Shown: positions 1 through 8,220 of the stretch, piece after piece | Layout of the letters: each line of letters starts with the position of its first letter | Position numbering within the stretch: position 1 is the stretch's first letter | Origin: JAYZQT01 sp964412235 | GTDB lineage: Bacteria; Pseudomonadota; Alphaproteobacteria; MPNO01; UBA830 | Direction of reading: 5' to 3' | Length of the DNA: 64,000 nt | Assembly (NCBI GenBank): GCA_964412235.1 | Contig: CAYPNT010000004.1 | Coordinates: 11,087-75,086 of the forward strand | Notes under the pieces: model-generated | What the model saw: only the letters and a program-made list of their open reading frames with translations | Told to the model about the DNA's origin: nothing | Database searches by the model: none | Position numbers and translations under genes: made by a program

Positions 1-1
1 A

Positions 2-631
2 GGACTCGTCGGGATTACCGCGAATATTGCCCATTGGGATGATGCACATTTTGATGACGCTCTCAAAGAACTCGAATATGGGGCCGGTTATCTCGGTTCT
101 CGTGATGTTGATTTCATTATTCACTTTGGCGCTCCCGTTGTGGCGAGCCGGGGCCCTGGGTATGGAAAAGAATTAATTAGGTTGGTTGAACGTGCAGCGA
201 GTACGCCTGCCACAACCTCAATTGTTTCGGCTTGCGCAGCTCTGCGCTATGTAAATGCTAATAACATTGTGATTGTGTCGCCGTATCCGGACGTGATTAA
301 TGTGAATATACAAAAATATATACTTTCGGAAGGCTTTAACCTACTCGAACTGGTGACAGCAGATGTACCATTTTTGCATCTTCATGCTAAAACACCTGAC
401 GAAATCGCAGATCTTTGTATCGAAGTTTTGGAAAAAAATACTCTTCCAGATGCACTATATATACCCTGTCCCCAGTGGCAGGCTATGGACGCGGTTAAGA
501 AAATAGAAGATGAGACAGGGGTCACCGTTGTGGCCAGTGATCCGGCCGACTTTTGGGTTGCGTTCAAACATCTCGGTATCCAATGTAAATCCGACGATTA
601 TGGCCGCCTTTTGGGTCTGTTATCAAGGTAG
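2..631 (+). CDS. Asp/Glu racemase-superfamily protein (maleate isomerase / arylmalonate decarboxylase type), 5' partial
   Basis: The reading frame is open from base 2, so the start lies outside the window; a GTG at 140 is only an internal codon. The visible 209 residues carry the hallmarks of the maleate isomerase/arylmalonate decarboxylase branch: a G-A-P-x4-R-G-P-G-Y segment, a T-P-A-T-T-S helix start, an I-V-I-V-S-P-Y strand and, near the C-terminus, the catalytic-type cysteine in Y-I-P-C-P-Q. Enzymes of this superfamily racemise, isomerise or decarboxylate small diacids using one or two cysteines. A partner cysteine is not evident in the visible N-terminal part, which recalls the single-cysteine arylmalonate decarboxylases. 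Family call is firm, the reaction is not. Confidence 0.72.
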   Translation, partial: GLVGITANIAHWDDAHFDDALKELEYGAGYLGSRDVDFIIHFGAPVVASRGPGYGKELIRLVERAASTPATTSIVSACAALRYVNANNIVIVSPYPDVINVNIQKYILSEGFNLLELVTADVPFLHLHAKTPDEIADLCIEVLEKNTLPDALYIPCPQWQAMDAVKKIEDETGVTVVASDPADFWVAFKHLGIQCKSDDYGRLLGLLSR

Positions 632-1133
632 CCGAAAAACCAATTTCCGGGTGTGACTGGCATTAGAAGAAAAATTCTTTACATAGGCCGTAGGGTGTTT
701 TTCATATTACGAACCGAATTTATGCTAGGTGCGGTGCAATAAGAATGCAATTTTTACCCATTTTGAATCAAATCTCTTAGCATTCTTTTTTAAAAGCGGA
801 GTTTTTACGACCATTTATATGGAAGTAGTGCTGTAGGTATTGATAATCTACCAATCATTAAATTAGTAAAACGGCGGAATTTTTTCCAAATTAGAATCCA
901 TAAGAACAGAAAATTCGGCAGTTTTTGGTCTTTGCCACAAATTATTGTTCCAAAATAAATTGTATTAGAATGTTTACGGCGGCTAAATGGAATTAGCGGT
1001 ATAAATTTAAGAAAAACCAAGGTAGTTTTGATGGTAATGCAAAAAAATTGTTGATTTTGCGAATCTGTTTCGCTAAGGTTGGATCGTTGACTATCGAATT
1101 GTAAACAAATCGTAACTTTTAGAAGATTTTTAT
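632..1133. other. AT-rich intergenic region, no gene recognised
   Basis: About 500 bases between the racemase-family gene and the hairpin at 1134. The only long open frame (805-1239, minus) has a noise-like composition and runs into the GcrA-like gene, so I do not accept it. One perfect 8-base inverted repeat, AAGAATGC (741-748) and GCATTCTT (780-787), is followed by a T run and could be a weak terminator of the preceding gene. No tRNA-like or other RNA structure was recognised, but a small RNA ending at the downstream hairpin is possible. Confidence 0.4.
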
Positions 1134-1173
1134 CGCCGCACGCAATAAGGTTTATTGCGGTGCAGCGTTTTTT
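1134..1173 (+). terminator. Rho-independent terminator-like hairpin
   Basis: Left arm 1134-1148 and right arm 1152-1167 pair around a 3-base loop (GGT). The inner 8 base pairs (CGCAATAA with TTATTGCG) are perfect; the outer arm has six more pairs with one C-A mismatch and one bulged G. Six T residues (1168-1173) follow on the plus strand. The minus-strand side has no T run, so the polarity is plus. It lies just upstream of the small gene at 1189 and 500 bases after the nearest upstream gene, so what transcript it ends is unclear. Confidence 0.6.
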
Positions 1174-1188
1174 GAATCGGGTATAGAC

Positions 1189-1398
1189 ATGGCTAACGCG
1201 AAGCAGAAACTTCTGAACATAAAACGTCTTTTCAATCATGGTCCATCGCCGTTCCGTACGTGCCAGTGGCCGTCAGGTGAACCGGGTAAGAAAGACTTCC
1301 GTTTTTGCGGGGAAAAGACGTTGGAAGGCTATTCATACTGTTCGGAGCATGTTGAGATGGCCTATCGCGAACCTGAACCCCGGCGAAAGGTCGCCTAG
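1189..1398 (+). CDS. GcrA-like C-terminal motif protein, 69 aa
   Basis: A 69-residue protein whose centre matches the conserved C-terminal block of alphaproteobacterial GcrA cell-cycle regulators: C25-Q-W-P-x-G-x-P-G, F-R-F-C40-G, then Y-C51-x2-H54 followed by A-Y. Three cysteines and one histidine could bind a metal. GcrA proper is much longer and starts with a helix-turn-helix that methylated DNA and sigma-70 contacts depend on; that part is missing here, and no in-frame upstream extension encodes it. It may be a stand-alone accessory form or a remnant. ATG start; no strong ribosome-binding site is seen. Confidence 0.62.
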   Translation: MANAKQKLLNIKRLFNHGPSPFRTCQWPSGEPGKKDFRFCGEKTLEGYSYCSEHVEMAYREPEPRRKVA

Positions 1399-1680
1399 CA
1401 AAAAAGAAAGAACGAAGCCTGTAACCGGAGTTATAGGGCTTTTAGCTATCTTTTTTGGTGCTTGATTTTTGTTTTGGTTAAATTAGTGGATCGAAGAAGT
1501 CTATGCTCGAGCTTGGGTAGTGTGTTGGTGTAGTGTTGATATGTTCAACCAGACCATCGGGTGGATTCGGAGAAGGAAGAAGTTTGAATATTTCGGCACC
1601 GCTGGTAGCAAACGTTCATGGCGGTCTGTTTTTCCTGTGTTTGATCAGGGGTGCACGCCAAGCAGGTTTTCTGTTCCCTA

Positions 1681-2724
1681 ATGGATAACAAAATAGAAGC
1701 TCGAAAAAGAGAGCACATTGAGACGGTTCTTCAAAAGGATGTTTCTGCCAAGGGTATCACTACCGGTTTTGAGGACTTCTATTTTGAACACGTTGCGCTT
1801 CCCGAAATAGATTTCAACACTGTTGACACCTCGATTAATTTATTTGGACGAGTGTTGGCGTCGCCGTTCTTGATTTCCAGCATGACTGGTGGAGCACAAG
1901 TATCGTATGAGATAAACCTCCGACTTGCTGAGGCCGCCCAGTCAATGGGTATAGCTATGGGAATTGGGTCGCAGCGCGCCGCTATCGAGGATCCAGCCTT
2001 GGTAGAGACCTATAGGGTTCGCAAAGCCGCGCCCAATGTACTACTTTTTGCAAATTTGGGCGTTGTTCAGCTTAACTATGGATATGGGCTTGACGAGGTG
2101 AGACGGGCTGTTGAATTGATAGAAGCGGATGCTTTGTTTCTTCACCTTAATCCCCTTCAGGAGGTGATACAGACGAATGGGAACCGCAATTGGAGTGGTT
2201 TGTTAGATAAGATAGGTAACATTGTAGAGGCATTAGATGTTCCCGTGGTCATCAAGGAAGTTGGAAATGGTATTTCCCCTGATGTGGCTCGCCGTGTTGC
2301 AGACAAGGGCGTTACAGGAATTGATGTGGCGGGTTCAGGGGGTACAAGTTGGAGCGAAGTAGAGGCATTTCGGCAAGAGGATCAGCTAACTCGAGACATA
2401 GCCCATAGTTTTTCAGGTTGGGGTATTCCGACAGCCCGTGCACTTATAGAAGTTAAAGCGGCAGTTCCAAATTTAAAAATATTTGCTTCAGGTGGCATTC
2501 GCAACGGCATAGATGCAGCCAAGTGTATCCGCCTTGGGGCAAGTCTTGTTGGTATGGCGGCACCACTGTTAGCATCGGCGGTCGACACAGGGAAGGAAGT
2601 GACGGATGTAATAAAAAGGTACAACGAGGAACTGCGTATTGCTATGTTTTGCACTGGATCTCCAAATTTAGCAGCTCTCAAAAATGTGGGTTTGCGGAGC
2701 GTCCTGGACGGCGCGCAGATATAA
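1681..2724 (+). CDS. fni: Type 2 isopentenyl-diphosphate delta-isomerase (FMN/NADPH-dependent)
   Basis: Interconverts IPP and DMAPP, the two C5 units of isoprenoid synthesis, in the cytoplasm with reduced FMN. The 347-residue product has the family's usual length and TIM-barrel landmarks: N-terminal R-K-x-E-H-I, S-M-T-G-G at about residues 67-71, G-I-G-S-Q-R at 94-99, and V-A-G-S-G-G-T-S-W near residue 220, which lies in the FMN phosphate region. I chose ATG 1681 because family proteins begin close to the RKxEHI motif; a GTG at 1651 would add ten residues and is preceded by a better purine stretch. It is followed 17 bases later by a Nudix gene, suggesting cotranscription. Confidence 0.93.
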   Translation: MDNKIEARKREHIETVLQKDVSAKGITTGFEDFYFEHVALPEIDFNTVDTSINLFGRVLASPFLISSMTGGAQVSYEINLRLAEAAQSMGIAMGIGSQRAAIEDPALVETYRVRKAAPNVLLFANLGVVQLNYGYGLDEVRRAVELIEADALFLHLNPLQEVIQTNGNRNWSGLLDKIGNIVEALDVPVVIKEVGNGISPDVARRVADKGVTGIDVAGSGGTSWSEVEAFRQEDQLTRDIAHSFSGWGIPTARALIEVKAAVPNLKIFASGGIRNGIDAAKCIRLGASLVGMAAPLLASAVDTGKEVTDVIKRYNEELRIAMFCTGSPNLAALKNVGLRSVLDGAQI

Positions 2725-2741
2725 CTAGGATAAAACCTCGT

Positions 2742-3446
2742 ATGTTACAGTTACAACCGGTCCGTGAAGAAGGGACAAAGGCGGTGCAGCCCCATGATGC
2801 TGCAACAATTATTATTTGGCGGAAAACAAAATCCCATGCAGAAGTTCTAATGGGAGAACGAAGTCGTGAACATAAATTTCTTCCTCAGAGATATGTTTTT
2901 CCTGGTGGTCGCGTGGATTCTAATGACTATCGTGTACGTACAGCAACGGAATTATCAGCAGCTGTTAAGGCTCAATTAGGGCGCACCACTCGAAAGGGAA
3001 GGGCAAAGTCGATTGCTATTGCCGCTATACGTGAAACATTCGAAGAGACAGGTTTAATCGTCGGGGGCAAGGACCCACTTCCGCACCGCCCCTCACCACA
3101 TGGTTGGGAGAGGTTTTTCTCAAGTGGATATGCACCAGCTCTCGATCGGCTCGAATATATTGCACGAGCAATTACCCCGGTCTTTCGACCGATTAGATTT
3201 GACGCCCGCTTTTTTATGGTGCACGCGGATTATGTTGTAGGGGATCTCAGAGGTTCTGGTGAGCTTGAAAACTTGGAGTGGATCCCCATTCAGGAAACTC
3301 AAGCATTCGAGTTGGCTATTGTGACGCGTAATGTTCTTTCTTATGCGGAAGGAATAATTTCGGCGCCAATACCGCAGTCACCTAGGCGCAAAATACCTTA
3401 TTTTAAACACCTTACCGGCGGTCGCCATCGGAAAATAATGCAATAA
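2742..3446 (+). CDS. Nudix hydrolase, 234 aa
   Basis: Nudix proteins hydrolyse nucleoside diphosphates linked to another group, including CoA or ADP-ribose derivatives. Here the fold starts with Y-V-F-P-G-G-R-V and the box continues, after an insertion of about 40 residues, as A-I-R-E-T-F-E-E-T-G, so the REUxEExG core is intact. The spaced arrangement resembles the larger NUDT7/NUDT19-type enzymes rather than short MutT. The frame is open back into fni (to 2523), but ATG 2742, with AGGA 12 bases upstream, avoids translating fni out of frame. Substrate unknown. It converges with the class II aldolase gene only 3 bases away. Confidence 0.82.
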   Translation: MLQLQPVREEGTKAVQPHDAATIIIWRKTKSHAEVLMGERSREHKFLPQRYVFPGGRVDSNDYRVRTATELSAAVKAQLGRTTRKGRAKSIAIAAIRETFEETGLIVGGKDPLPHRPSPHGWERFFSSGYAPALDRLEYIARAITPVFRPIRFDARFFMVHADYVVGDLRGSGELENLEWIPIQETQAFELAIVTRNVLSYAEGIISAPIPQSPRRKIPYFKHLTGGRHRKIMQ

Positions 3447-3449
3447 AAT

Positions 3450-4214
3450 TCACATGTGCATTACATGTGGTTTTCGCATCGCCAATTGTCGCAATAGATA
3501 CGTCCAACCCCGATCAAACATTTTATCGTTAAAAAGGTAATTTTTTGTGCGTGTGCTTCCTTCACTTGATGGTGGTGACAGAGTGCCCGCCGCTAATGCT
3601 AAAAGTATCATCTCGGCCTCTTTTTCCATTGTGTCTGCGAGAATAACGGCGGCAGGTATTGTTGATGCCGCCGTCAAAAGCCCATGATTTTTTAGGACCA
3701 TGCATGATTTATCCATTAAAGCATTTGCCATAGCTTCACCAGGTCCTTTTCCGAGTGCGACACCGTCGTCTTCATCAAACAGAACACACTCATTATGTAA
3801 ACGAGCGCCTCCCTGGGTGATTACAGTGATATTCTCTCCAATAGCACTCAAAGCAGATACATGTTTGGCGTGAGTATGAAGTATGCATGTCACATCCGGC
3901 CGCGCTTTATATATGCGAGTGTGAATGTGGAGCGTGGGATTTATGTCTACCTCTATCCCCGAAACGCAGTTAAGTTCAAAGTCGGCTTCATGAATGTGTG
4001 CAGGTGTGACTTCTCCAAAACCAAAATTATGGACGTGAAAGTGAAACGTGTCCGCTCCAGGAAGACGCGCTGTAAGATGGCTACCCATGCCACTAGGTTG
4101 GCCTAACATATCAACTATGTGAAATGCGAAAAGTAGCTCCTGCTGTAACTTATCCCTGGCGTTTACAGGATCAACCTCCCGGATATCTGGCATTCTGACA
4201 ATCTGACCGGTCAT
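3450..4214 (-). CDS. Class II aldolase/adducin-family protein
   Basis: The family uses a zinc ion held by histidines for retro-aldol cleavage or decarboxylation-type reactions on sugar or keto acids. The 254-residue protein shows the zinc motif H-T-H-A-K-H in the middle and a K-N-H-G-L-L segment further on, with general lengths right for FucA/AraD relatives. The usual G-N-(L/I)-S loop near the N-terminus is replaced by G-M-G-S-H-L-T-A-R, as in the broader class II aldolase-like group of unknown substrate. I prefer ATG 4214, preceded by GAGGG at a spacing of 8, over TTG 4229. It lies 20 bases downstream of the DUF2794 gene on the same strand. Confidence 0.78.
   Translation of the reverse strand: MTGQIVRMPDIREVDPVNARDKLQQELLFAFHIVDMLGQPSGMGSHLTARLPGADTFHFHVHNFGFGEVTPAHIHEADFELNCVSGIEVDINPTLHIHTRIYKARPDVTCILHTHAKHVSALSAIGENITVITQGGARLHNECVLFDEDDGVALGKGPGEAMANALMDKSCMVLKNHGLLTAASTIPAAVILADTMEKEAEMILLALAAGTLSPPSSEGSTRTKNYLFNDKMFDRGWTYLLRQLAMRKPHVMHM
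3451..3475. terminator. Bidirectional terminator-like hairpin between convergent genes
   Basis: CACATGT (3451-3457) and ACATGTG (3463-3469) form a perfect 7-base-pair stem with a 5-base loop. GTTTT follows on the plus strand and AATTTTATT follows on the minus strand. It sits directly after the Nudix stop and overlaps the last codons of the aldolase-family gene, so it could end transcription from both sides. Confidence 0.5.
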
Positions 4215-4234
4215 AAGTGTCGCCCTCAATTTGT

Positions 4235-4582
4235 TTATATGTTCACAAGTTTAAGTTTCTGTTTTAACACAGAAAGCGCTTCACTGAGGGAGCCACTTTG
4301 TTTCATGCGAGCCCGCCCGCGGTAGACAAGAAATTCCGGCTTGCTACCAATTAATTTACGTTTCACGATAGTAAATGATGGCTGAGAAGAATTAGTACGA
4401 AAAATTAGAAAAGCTGCCATGGTCGGGTCGTGGCGAATAGCATAATTCTTCCATTCTCCGCTCATCACCCTTGGGCTATAAATAGATAATAGTTGATCAA
4501 ATTCTTTCTTATCAAAGAAGATATCGGGTTGTATTCCCTTAGCGGCAGTCTTGTATTCTGCGAGTCTCACTACTGTGGGCAT
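4235..4582 (-). CDS. DUF2794 family protein
   Basis: A 115-residue protein matching the conserved alphaproteobacterial DUF2794 family: F-D-K-K-E-F-D-Q-L-L-S-I-Y, then S-G-E-W-K-N-Y-A-I, a mid-part beta-rich stretch, and an end of L-K-Q-K-L-K-L-V. Function is not known; no signal peptide, membrane segment or catalytic motif is visible. It probably shares a transcript with the downstream class II aldolase gene. The family's restriction to Alphaproteobacteria supports the taxonomic reading of the window. Confidence 0.8.
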   Translation of the reverse strand: MPTVVRLAEYKTAAKGIQPDIFFDKKEFDQLLSIYSPRVMSGEWKNYAIRHDPTMAAFLIFRTNSSQPSFTIVKRKLIGSKPEFLVYRGRARMKQSGSLSEALSVLKQKLKLVNI

Positions 4583-4782
4583 GACCGCTAGCGTTCTCCC
4601 TTTGTTAAAAAATGATTACTCAATTATCCCCATTTCGTTTTCTTCGTCTAGTTGGCGACAGGTTTATGTTAAAAAGGTATCAAAATAATAAACGAGAATG
4701 AAGGTTTTAAAATGTAATTTTCTTAGATATAGAGGCATCGTTATCTTAAACGCCGTTTTCTATGTGAGTCTGGAGTAAACCA

Positions 4783-5442
4783 TTGGGTGATATTTTTCGG
4801 GAAGTTGACGAAGAACTAAAGCAAGAACGGTATGAGAAATTATGGCGTGCCTACGGTAGGTATCTCATCGGTGCAGTTGTAGTTCTTGTTTTAGCAGTTG
4901 CAGGGTGGAAATTCTGGCAGAACCATCAGTTGAACCAAAGAATAGACGAGGGTGAAAAATTTTATAAGGCTGCCGACTTTCTTGCCGCCAAGAAAACCGC
5001 TGATGCCGCTCGAGCTTTTTCCGAGCTTAGCGAACAGGCTAGCTCAGGCTACAGGTTTCTTTCTCGCTTTTACGAAGCGGCCCTCCTTTCCAAGTCCGGA
5101 GCGGTGATGGAAGCTATCAAGGTATATGACGCAATAGGAAATGAATCTTCTGTTCCACCATCTGTGCGTAATCTAGCGACAATTTTGGGTGCACTAAATG
5201 CGCTAAAAGTTTCGACGATCAGTAGCGAAATCATTTCCAAACGAATACAGAGATTATCCGGTCCAGGGAGGCCGTACCGTCATATTGCGTTAGAAATTCT
5301 AGCACTCTGTGCACAGAGAGACGGGGATATTCAAGTAGCACGAGATCGTTATCAAGAAGTGGCAAATGACGTCGATGCTCCAAACGGTATTCGTAGTCGT
5401 GCGGCGCAAATGGTAGAAATTCTTGGGGGGGCGACCAGGTAA
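4783..5442 (+). CDS. YfgM-like periplasmic TPR protein (ancillary SecYEG subunit family)
   Basis: The 219-residue protein has a short charged N-terminus (D-E-E-L-K-Q-E-R), one membrane helix at about residues 29-46, and a TPR-like helical remainder, the architecture of YfgM/TPR_21 proteins. In E. coli, YfgM joins SecYEG and periplasmic chaperones. It starts at TTG 4783, with GGAG at 4771-4774 as ribosome-binding site. It is followed 5 bases later by bamB and then der, the same YfgM-BamB-Der order found in many proteobacteria, which strongly supports the assignment. Confidence 0.85.
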   Translation: MGDIFREVDEELKQERYEKLWRAYGRYLIGAVVVLVLAVAGWKFWQNHQLNQRIDEGEKFYKAADFLAAKKTADAARAFSELSEQASSGYRFLSRFYEAALLSKSGAVMEAIKVYDAIGNESSVPPSVRNLATILGALNALKVSTISSEIISKRIQRLSGPGRPYRHIALEILALCAQRDGDIQVARDRYQEVANDVDAPNGIRSRAAQMVEILGGATR

Positions 5443-5447
5443 ACGTT

Positions 5448-6779
5448 ATGAAAGGCTTCGTTCGAGCCGTAAATTTGTGCACCACTTTGACGTGTCTTGT
5501 TCTAATAGCCGGTTGTGGTGACTGGTTACAGGAAAAATTTCAGAAAAAAATTCCTGGCAAACGCGTTGAAGTTCTACAAAATTCCCGGACTTTGGTCGCT
5601 GATAAAAGAGTAGATGGCTTGGTAGTCGTACTTCCGGCACCACGGATTAACCGCGATTGGCCTCAAGCAGGTGGCCATCCCGACCACGCTATGCACCATC
5701 TTTCGGCGCCCGGCTTACTGTCTAAACTTTGGTCTGCTCGGGTGGGAGCCGGAAGCAATGAAGAGGCACAGCTGTTGGCGGAGCCTATAGTGGTGGAAGG
5801 CCGTGTCTATACCATTGATAGAAATGCCGTTGTTTCTTCAATGGATGCGATGACAGGAAAGACTATCTGGCGGGTAGACCTCGCAAAAAATATGGATCAT
5901 GAAGGAACTCTTGGGGGAGGAATCGGAATAGAAGGTGGTCGCCTTTACGCAACTACCGGCTTTGCTGAGGTGATTTCACTCGATCTTAAAGATGGTGGCG
6001 AAGTTTGGCGAACACAAGTTGATGGTCCAATTCGTGCAGCTCCGACGATGTCCGAAGGGCGGGTGTTTGTTGTTACGATAGCAAACAAACTTGTTGCACT
6101 AAGTAGTGTGGATGGGAAGGAGCTATGGGCACATACAGGGCTCGGAGAGATAGCGGGATTAGTTGGAGGTGCCTCACCCGCTGTTAGTAGAGGTATCGTG
6201 ATTGTGCCGTTTTCCTCTGGTGAAGTTGCCGCATTGCGCGTAGATAATGGGCGTTTAGTTTGGAAAGAGTCTTTGGTGGCGTTGCGGCGAGTGGATGCGA
6301 TCAGTGCGATTTCTCATGTCCGAGGCAAACCGGTCATTGATAGGGGTGTTGTTTTTGTTGTTGGAAATGGAAATAGAACGGTAGCGATTGATTTACGCAC
6401 GGGAACACGTCTTTGGGATTTGCAAATTGGAGGGCAAAACGGACCCTGGGTTGCCGGCAAGTTTGTCTATGTATTAACCCGTGACGCGGAGGTGGTCTGT
6501 ATTATCCGTGACACGGGTATCGTTCGGTGGATTACCCGCCTTCCTAAATATAAGAAGCCACAAAAAAAGAAGGGCAGCATATTTTGGTCTGGTCCTGTGC
6601 TCGCCGGTGACCGTTTGCTTGTTGTTGGTAGCAATGAGGAAATCTGGTCCGTTTCTCCTTATTCAGGTAAAGTACTTAGCAATAAGAAAATAAGTGGTCC
6701 CGCACTCATTTCGCCTATTGTCGCTATGGGAAATGTGTACATTCTTACAGACGACGCAGATCTAATCGCACTTAGGTGA
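5448..6779 (+). CDS. bamB: Outer-membrane assembly lipoprotein BamB
   Basis: BamB is a beta-propeller lipoprotein of the BAM complex, which inserts beta-barrel proteins into the outer membrane. The 443-residue product has a signal peptide with lipobox L-I-A-G-C (Cys23) and repeated PQQ-type blades such as V-Y-T-I-D-R, G-K-T-I-W-R, G-K-E-L-W-A and G-R-L-V-W-K. Length is slightly above the E. coli protein because of an extended linker (residues about 24-65) after the lipidated cysteine. It sits between the YfgM-like gene and der, with only a few bases separating each. Confidence 0.9.
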   Translation: MKGFVRAVNLCTTLTCLVLIAGCGDWLQEKFQKKIPGKRVEVLQNSRTLVADKRVDGLVVVLPAPRINRDWPQAGGHPDHAMHHLSAPGLLSKLWSARVGAGSNEEAQLLAEPIVVEGRVYTIDRNAVVSSMDAMTGKTIWRVDLAKNMDHEGTLGGGIGIEGGRLYATTGFAEVISLDLKDGGEVWRTQVDGPIRAAPTMSEGRVFVVTIANKLVALSSVDGKELWAHTGLGEIAGLVGGASPAVSRGIVIVPFSSGEVAALRVDNGRLVWKESLVALRRVDAISAISHVRGKPVIDRGVVFVVGNGNRTVAIDLRTGTRLWDLQIGGQNGPWVAGKFVYVLTRDAEVVCIIRDTGIVRWITRLPKYKKPQKKKGSIFWSGPVLAGDRLLVVGSNEEIWSVSPYSGKVLSNKKISGPALISPIVAMGNVYILTDDADLIALR

Positions 6780-6789
6780 CTTAATAGTC

Positions 6790-8175
6790 ATGTTATCCCA
6801 GGTAGTTATTGTCGGACGACCGAATGTAGGTAAGTCAACTTTGTTTAATCGTTTAGTTGGGAGGAGATCCGCGATAGTTGATCCAACCCCCGGTGTAACA
6901 AGAGACCGACGGCAAGGGGTCGCCAAACTAGGGTCCGCAGAGTTTTCTTTAATTGATACAGCTGGTCTGGCAGATAGTCCCGCGCCTGATATCGAAGTAC
7001 AAATGCAGAAACAAACTCTGTGTGCCGTCGAAAATGCAGACGTGATTTTATTCTTGATTGATGCAATCGTCGGTATAACCCCTCTAGATAAAGATTTTGC
7101 AAATTTGCTGAGAAAAATTCATTCTCGAGTAATACTTGTGGCGAATAAGTGCGAGTCTAAATCGTCGTATGCCGGACTTCTTGAAACATACCAAGTAGGT
7201 TTGGGAGAACCAGTAATGGTATCCGCAGAACATGGTATAGGCATTCCGGACTTAGCTAATGCTATAATAGAAGCATTTGAGATCTCTGAGTCTCAAGCCA
7301 GAGTTGGCGTGCGCGAATATTCCGAGAGTGAAAAACGTGGATCTAACGTTGCAAATTCCGGGCCATTGCAATTGGCAATCGTCGGACGCCCCAATGTAGG
7401 TAAATCCACACTGGTAAACACACTGCTCGGTACTGACCGAGTAATTACCGGACCGGAACCCGGTACAACACGTGATTCAATTTCTGTTACATGGAACTGG
7501 AAGGGAAGTGCAATCAACCTAGTTGATACCGCGGGTATGCGTCGTAAGTCACGTGTTTCAGAAAAACTCGAGAAACTGTCTGTGGGCGATACTTTAGAAG
7601 CTATCCGTTTTGCGCATGTCGTTATTCTGGTGGTCGACGCGACCATGATGCCTGAACGGCAAGACCTTGTAATTGCACGCCATATTATCGATGAGGGTAG
7701 GGCTGTCGTTATCGCTGTTAACAAATGGGATGCTATGGAAAAAAATTCGCAGTCTCTTGATGCGTTCCTTAATCGGATCGAAATGTCTTTGCCCAAAATT
7801 CGAGGTGTTCCTGTCGTAAAAATATCAGCACTTAAATGCCAGGGAATAGAAAGGTTATTGAAAGAGGTGGTAAATGTTTACGAGGTGTGGAACCGGCGTA
7901 TTGGTACAGCATCACTCAATAAATGGTTGCAGCAGGCCGTCCAAATCCATCCACCACCAGTAAGTAGGGGGCGAAGGATACGAATTCGGTATATAACGCA
8001 GTCAAAAAGTCGACCACCGACATTTGTCGTGTTTGTAAACCGACCGCGTGTCTTGCCCGAATCTTATATACGATATCTAACCAATGGAATTCGGGAAAAT
8101 TTTACCCTTCCTGGAATACCTATTCGTATACATTTACGAGGTTCACAGAATCCTTATGTTGAGGAAAGAAAATAG
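6790..8175 (+). CDS. der: Ribosome-assembly GTPase Der (EngA)
   Basis: Der has two tandem GTPase domains and a C-terminal KH-like domain, and acts in 50S ribosomal subunit maturation. Both G1 motifs read G-R-P-N-V-G-K-S-T (residues 9-17 and about 199-207). Each domain also has a D-T-A-G switch motif (L-I-D-T-A-G-L and L-V-D-T-A-G-M) and an N-K-x-(D/C) base-recognition motif; the first is A-N-K-C, the second V-N-K-W-D. The first domain's N-K-C-E replaces the usual N-K-x-D, a mild deviation. Length of 461 residues is normal. It ends the yfgM-bamB-der operon and converges with the SDR at 8221. Confidence 0.95.
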   Translation: MLSQVVIVGRPNVGKSTLFNRLVGRRSAIVDPTPGVTRDRRQGVAKLGSAEFSLIDTAGLADSPAPDIEVQMQKQTLCAVENADVILFLIDAIVGITPLDKDFANLLRKIHSRVILVANKCESKSSYAGLLETYQVGLGEPVMVSAEHGIGIPDLANAIIEAFEISESQARVGVREYSESEKRGSNVANSGPLQLAIVGRPNVGKSTLVNTLLGTDRVITGPEPGTTRDSISVTWNWKGSAINLVDTAGMRRKSRVSEKLEKLSVGDTLEAIRFAHVVILVVDATMMPERQDLVIARHIIDEGRAVVIAVNKWDAMEKNSQSLDAFLNRIEMSLPKIRGVPVVKISALKCQGIERLLKEVVNVYEVWNRRIGTASLNKWLQQAVQIHPPPVSRGRRIRIRYITQSKSRPPTFVVFVNRPRVLPESYIRYLTNGIRENFTLPGIPIRIHLRGSQNPYVEERK

Positions 8176-8220
8176 TCAACCAAATTTCCAGTATAACGAT
8201 GTTGGTAAAACTGTATTTCG

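Noticed and set aside
805..1239. 144-codon open frame on the minus strand
   Set aside because: Its composition is noise-like (Phe, Leu, Lys, Ile-rich without motif), it lies in AT-rich spacer, and it overlaps the GcrA-like gene and the hairpin.
2523..2741. N-terminal extension of the first Nudix gene into fni
   Set aside because: It would translate fni out of frame; ATG 2742 lies right after the fni stop and gives the normal family length.
8176..8220. Terminator between der and the convergent SDR
   Set aside because: Only a 6-base pair of arms (TAACGA and TCGTTA) with a long loop, and no T run.
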